Positions 59,655 through 64,000 of a stretch of 64,000 bases of DNA are shown here, piece after piece. The notes under the pieces were generated by a model. That model was not told the origin of the DNA. It saw nothing but the letters and a program-made list of their open reading frames with translations, and searched no databases. The DNA is from Doris montereyensis. Its lineage: Eukaryota > Mollusca > Gastropoda > Nudibranchia > Dorididae. The stretch spans positions 7,501 through 71,500 of the forward strand of contig JAXRKP010000579.1 in the NCBI GenBank assembly GCA_037039925.1. Direction: 5' to 3'. Position numbers and translations under genes: made by a program. The stretch's first letter is position 1. Each line of letters opens with the position of its first letter.

Positions 59655-60100
59655 AGACTAACTACCCCTGATCTACAGCGGGCCTCGGTAGCACTATAGT
59701 AGTATTACTAATGGGTGACTGACAAATAAAGAGGGCACGAGCAAGATCAGCCTTGTTGTGAGCACTATATGCGTCGAGATAAACATGAATTGATTGCACC
59801 TCCGACACTCACTATATGACGATTGTTGGTTTGACAATTTCACATAAAGCATTACACTTGTAAATATCGATACTGTAAATCAGATTTCGTGATTTGGAAT
59901 TTTAGAATCGAGAAAATCCTTAATTAATTAAAACCTATCGGCCTGACTCGATATTCAATACTCATATTTGGGAACAAACAAATACATCTCCTTCTGCCTT
60001 ATCTTAATACATAGAAACACTGGCCTAACTACATAACAGTTTTTGGGGGCCATAATATGCAGGCTTAGTAGCAGCAGATTTTCACTGTGCCTAATACTAG
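59655..60100 (+). repeat. Imperfect duplication, copy D
   Basis: Returns copy C landmarks in order: cagcgggcctcggtagca (59672), cacttgtaaatatcgatact (59850), cagatttcgtgatttgg, ttagaatcgagaaaatcct, cctatcggcctgactcga, gccttatcttaatacat, ttttcactgtgcctaat (60079). Stretches between them are replaced by tactac or cactata words. Confidence 0.85.
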
Positions 60101-60186
60101 TTCTACTACTGACTACTACTCTGAGTACAATCTACTACTTACTACATCTACTACTACTAAGACTGCTACTACTACTACTACTTATT

Positions 60187-60241
<55 letters not shown>

Positions 60242-60263
60242 ATACTACTACTTCTACTGGTTG

Positions 60264-60318
<55 letters not shown>

Positions 60319-60345
60319 TGGAAATACTACTACTTCTGACTACTA
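60101..60345 (+). repeat. (ACT)n array
   Basis: ACT triplets with a ttctactggttgact island near 60250. Leucine- and threonine-only frames are artefacts. Confidence 0.97.
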
Positions 60346-60773
60346 AACTATAATCTACCAACAGACTTTGTGTGATGGTGCTACTACTGTCACACTACTT
60401 CTTTTGTTTCAATTCAAAATTTGGAATTACTACAGTTATTGGCATTGTAAATATAACTATACCAAATGTTCAAATCTCATCTACTTGGACTACTACTACT
60501 ACTACTACTGCTGCCTTTATTTCTCTTGTATGACACAGTTCATTTAGTTAAAAACATACGCATCTACTACTACTTACAGCAGCTGGAGTTTTTTTCTTCT
60601 GGAGATCCGCAACCACGAGTGCTACTACTACTATTCTAATATATGCACTACTACTACTACTACCTACTACAAGTATTGCTCCTACTACTACTACTACTAC
60701 TACCACTTAACTGCTGCTGCTGCTACAACTACTACTACTACTACTTCTACTACTACTAATTGTTCTTTGGGTA
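60346..60773 (+). repeat. Degenerate ACT-interspersed region
   Basis: Unique words broken by tactac runs (60490-60512, 60640-60670, 60680-60705, 60730-60755). The word atatatgcactactac appears here (60637) and at 59508. Confidence 0.8.
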
Positions 60774-60985
60774 TGATAGTAGTATTACTAATGGGACACA
60801 AAAATGATCAACGATTTATTGAAACGAGCAAGAACAACCGCAGCCATGAAACATGATGAAGTCTGTGTAATGTTGTTCACTTTTATTAAGCATTAATTAC
60901 TAATATCACAACATACTACACGTTGTTGGTTGTGACGACTTTCAATTAACTATTATGGCCGATAGGGAATTGTACATCTCCTGTC
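60774..60985 (+). repeat. Imperfect duplication, copy E
   Basis: gatagtagtattactaatgg (60774) repeats 59694-59712; gaaacgagcaagaac, acgttgttggttgtgacgac and ttcaattaac match copy D (gcacgagcaagatc; acgattgttggtttgacaat) loosely and in order. Confidence 0.65.
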
Positions 60986-61593
60986 AACATAGACGAGTTG
61001 TTATTTGTTGCAGCAGTAGGAGTAGTAGTAGTAGGTCTAACAGCAGCACCAGTAGCAGCAGCATCTGCATCAATATTTTACGTGCATGAGTTTTTCTAGC
61101 TGAAACCTTGTGGAAGTAGATCTAGATCTTAGATAGATCTGGATAAGAATCTAATAATATAGACACGATTAGGAAATCTAAATTTTCTAAATCTAATACA
61201 TAATCTAAATCTAGATCTATACAGTGGTGGCACTTTAATTTTTTTTAACCGGCACATTTTAGGTCTGTTCTCTCGGCGGGCTCTGATAAAAACATTGTTG
61301 ACTTGATGAGAACAATTATCCAAGGGAAATAACGAGACAAATAATTTGTCTCCCAACAGACATGTGCCCCAATCAGTACAAAATTCGAATCCAGGTGCTA
61401 TTTGGGTGACCTGTCGCCTAAATAGACCTTGCCTTTTGAAATAATCAATAGAGCTATTTGAATTGTTCTCTCCTTTATTTATTTCTTATTTATGAAACAT
61501 TTTTTGGGGTAAAACTTAATTGATGAATTGCTTTATTAATAATATAATTCTACTGCCGGCAGGCAAAATTCCAGTTACCTTTAAAATCTGTCA
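60986..61593. other. Intergenic; AGT/AGC scrap and AGATCT patch
   Basis: gcagtaggagtagtagtag at 61010-61060, tagatctagatcttagatag-type words at 61115-61225, then unique sequence. No gene seen. Confidence 0.5.
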
Positions 61594-62690
61594 TGGAAGA
61601 AGATAAGGTAAGAAAAGCAAGGCTGCAAATGATGCTAAAAAATTGCGAGGATTCAACAGTGAGATTAGTTCAACCCCAGCTCAAAACTGAAAGAAAATGA
61701 GAAGCTGCCAACGCAGTAAAACAGCCCAAGATTGCTTGAGGATGAAGGAAGTAACCGGACACACACAAAACAGCCGTGCAGGGCTAGGAACATCAGACAA
61801 AATGGTGGTCAAAGGCAGAAGGCAACGAAAAGGAGACTTGGTCACCCAGGAAGAAAGGCGTGGAGAGGACACTAAACGAATTCAGAAAGCAGTCCAACAA
61901 TCTCAACAAGGTCATTGGACAACATAGGAAAACGCCTTGCAGAGGAGCCTTACCTGGAATGACTTATAGCAAATGGCACCATTAAGGATAAGTTTCATAA
62001 TCCGATCAGTGTATGACCTCTTACCATCAAATGCAAATTCGGTGAAGGGGAGAAAGACAAATGATGCAACTTGTCCATTATGCCAAAGCAAACAAACTGT
62101 TGAACATGTCCTCAGTTCATGCAAAACTGCATTAGCACAAGGTCGGTACACATGGAGACAACCAAATACTCCAAGATCTAGCATCAATCATAAGTTCGGC
62201 TAGAGGAAAACCACAAACATCAGCTACCACGGTACCCTTCTTCGTTGGAACAGGAAGAGCCAGGACAGGGATAGGAAAACCTGTGAAGATTACCTCCAAC
62301 CAACGGTGTATATTAGATGGAGCTGATGACTGGAACCTCTCAGCAGACCTTCCATCCCCAGATTATAATGACGAGTGGTATGAGACCTGATATGGTACTC
62401 TAGTCAAAATTCACACACCAAATTATCATGATTGAGCTGACAGTGCCTTAGGAGAGCAAAATCGACCAAGCTCACCAGTACAAATAGATCTGCAAAGTAC
62501 TGCGACCTGGTCAATGACCTCCAGAAAGCCGGATTTATGACCAGAGTGCTGGCAGTAGAAGTTGGCGCGAGAAGGTTTGTAGGACCATCGACTTATTTTC
62601 TCCTAAAACAGCTCTCAATTACAGGGAACAAATACACTAAAGCAACCAGACAGCTTGCAGAAACAGCGGAAAAGAGCTCTAGCTGGATCT
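61594..62690 (+). pseudogene. LINE C-terminal region: zinc knuckle plus restriction-like endonuclease, broken
   Basis: Frames switch often, but the protein order is clear: MEEDKVRKARLQMMLKN and LVQPQLKTERK (61594-61690); RAGLGTSDKMVVKGRRQRKG; QQSQQGHWTT (61890-61923); TWNDL-stop-QMAPLRISFIIRSVYD (61950-62015); zinc knuckle CPLCQSKQTVEHVLSSC (C-x2-C-x8-H-x4-C; about 62070-62120) with ALAQGRYTWR; DGADDWNLSADLP (62317-62355); RPDMVL (62383-62400), then MIELTVP (62428-62450), the PD...ExT nuclease-like core; AVEVGARRFVGPST; TRQLAETAEKSSSW (to 62690). Stops and shifts at a dozen points show it is dead. I know this arrangement from non-LTR elements with restriction-like endonucleases (R2-like group), where the nuclease cuts the target and primes copying; the group is inferred, not shown by the RT domain, which is missing here. 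Confidence 0.8.
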
Positions 62691-63039
62691 AGTCAAGAAG
62701 TAATGAGAGCTTGCTTCAAATACGATAAAAATGTCAACTAGGTATGGATATACAAATGGTAGCGTAACAAAAAGCAATGACAAACTAGAATAGTCAAAAC
62801 AAAAAACAAAAACAAAATAAAAACGACAGAGGAGCACATAGTAGTCATGACCTAGGTGCGACCCGGCCCTTAGAGTGCAAGGAAGTTAAGGGCCGAAACA
62901 CTTGATCGACAGAGGTTCTCTTCTTCTGAAGATTCTCATTGGGTTTCCTTCCTTCTACTATAGTCACACAGTGGGCATGTGCGTGTACCTGTACGGAGAC
63001 CAGGCGACCCTAGACGTCCCTTTTATTTAGTTCAAAATG
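62691..63039 (+). other. Probable 3'UTR of the LINE remnant, with hairpin
   Basis: cggccctta (62864-62872) pairs perfectly with taagggccg (62887-62895) over a 14-base loop, followed by aaacacttgatcgacag. An A/C-rich run precedes it (62795-62825). A 3' structure of this kind may be what the element's enzyme recognises (inference). Sequence beyond 62930 is unassigned. Confidence 0.5.
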
Positions 63040-63305
63040 TTGATATTTGACTGGAGGTTACTTTCTGATTTTCAAACAGAACTAAATCATCGGCAAATGA
63101 AAGCATTGATACATTTACTGGTTTGAGCTTCCACATACCTACATTCATTTTCTTCATTTTTGAGGATGCCTTTGCGACTGAATTCATAAATGTGATAAAC
63201 AAAAGAGGACCTAGGATACAACCCTTGTCTTGGCCCTATATTTACATCAAATTCTGCAATACTGTTTATGTGAATAAATATATGTAACCATTCATTGTTA
63301 TTCAT
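63040..63305 (-). pseudogene. LINE fragment, same family as 20252-21664
   Basis: On minus: SIAEFDVNIGPRQG, KNEENECRYVEAQTSKC, NAFICR and a degraded ADDLVLF end, aligned with the + copy at 21165-21350 (AEFDVDIGVRQ, KMKKMNVGMWKLKPV, SMLSFADDLVLFG). It is shifted between frames. About 190 bases of the RT only; both ends truncated. Confidence 0.82.
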
Positions 63306-64000
63306 AGTTATCTATGTTACCTTCCTGATAATGGTTTCAGTTAATATAGTAACAATATAAGAATTGAACATAATCCTTCACAATGAAAAATCATAGATTC
63401 TGATATTCCATACACGAAATTATATTAAAATAAACGTATTACATATCATGTCTTTAAACAATACATCGATCAAACTAAGGCAATCTTAACAATGTACAAT
63501 CAAAATGATTCACTATCTGTTCTATCAAAGTTCCGTATGATAGCGAAGTAATGTATATAATAACTTACACCAATAGGGCTATCAACACGAGATGAACTTA
63601 GGTCTGCTCACTTTTCCTTTGGATTTAAGGCCGCAAAACTTTTTAGTGTTAATAAAACTTATAGTTTTAAACTCAAGATTTCTGTCTTTACAATCTAGGA
63701 TTTTGTCCCTAGCGTCGTTTTTAACATGCTAGCCAAGCATGGACTATCTCTCATGAAGATGAACAGGATGAGGGAAGATTGAGAGGAAACTCCGGGTATT
63801 TATATTAATAAAGTTGCCCCACAATTTCATCATCCAGGAGGTCTTACTCCCATATATGGTCACTACCATATTTGGTTCGAGTCTTTCTGATGACATTTCG
63901 ACAAATTTACCATCGCAATATCTACCGCAAATTTTCTATGCTACGGAAGTCTAGTATCCTTATTTGGGCATACATTTTCCGGCTAATATTAACAACAAAT
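63306..64000. other. Intergenic
   Basis: AT-rich unique sequence to the window end; no gene, RNA or repeat recognised. Confidence 0.5.

Overview
The window looks like nuclear DNA from a repeat-rich animal. Exons are tiny, with GT/AG borders inside kilobase introns. Non-LTR retrotransposon remnants and tRNA-headed SINEs are scattered throughout, and a large part of the sequence is micro- and minisatellite. There is no sign of bacterial gene organisation. A lophotrochozoan, probably a mollusc, is my best guess. It rests mainly on the SINE core GTGCACGTTAAAGATC, which I remember from molluscan SINEs, and on the retroelement types; it is an inference.

Layout. 1-19.9 kb is mostly tandem repeats: units of 20, 51, 36, 35, 41/47, 44, ~56 and 18 bp, plus long (AGT)n, (ATT)n and (CTT)n tracts. 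One possible terminal coding exon (+) sits at 13626-13750. 20.2-21.7 kb holds a broken LINE on + that runs directly into half a SINE. 21.8-36.4 kb is AT-rich intergenic DNA with SINEs, two palindromic tRNA-like foldback elements and a family carrying an internal minisatellite. 36.7-38.45 kb is a second broken LINE (-) with endonuclease and RT remnants. 42.5-56.6 kb is the genic part. 56.8-60.8 kb is a huge AGC/AGT array facing an ACT array. 61.6-62.7 kb is a third broken LINE of a different type (zinc knuckle plus restriction-like nuclease), and 63.0-63.3 kb repeats part of the first LINE.

Genes. The best gene is on the minus strand: a 5'UTR exon at 56.4 kb, a start codon at 55392, then coding exons at 55.07, 53.58, 50.17 and 47.54 kb. 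Joined, they give a small basic protein that starts MPKRKAA and carries two AT-hooks, i.e. an HMGA-like chromatin protein. Every coding exon is in phase 0 and a multiple of three long. Three more minus-strand exons (44.1, 43.6 and 42.6 kb) join in phase and end in a coiled-coil tail with a stop at 42503. They are either the rest of the same gene or the end of a neighbour. A well-bordered + strand exon of 41 codons lies inside an intron of the AT-hook gene.

The most unusual signal is a set of imperfect flank duplications next to long trinucleotide arrays (2.2-3.2, 12.2-12.7 and 58.5-61 kb). The second copy follows the first in order, but stretches are overwritten by the neighbouring microsatellite motif. 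This could be a replication or repair signature or an assembly artefact; raw reads would settle it.
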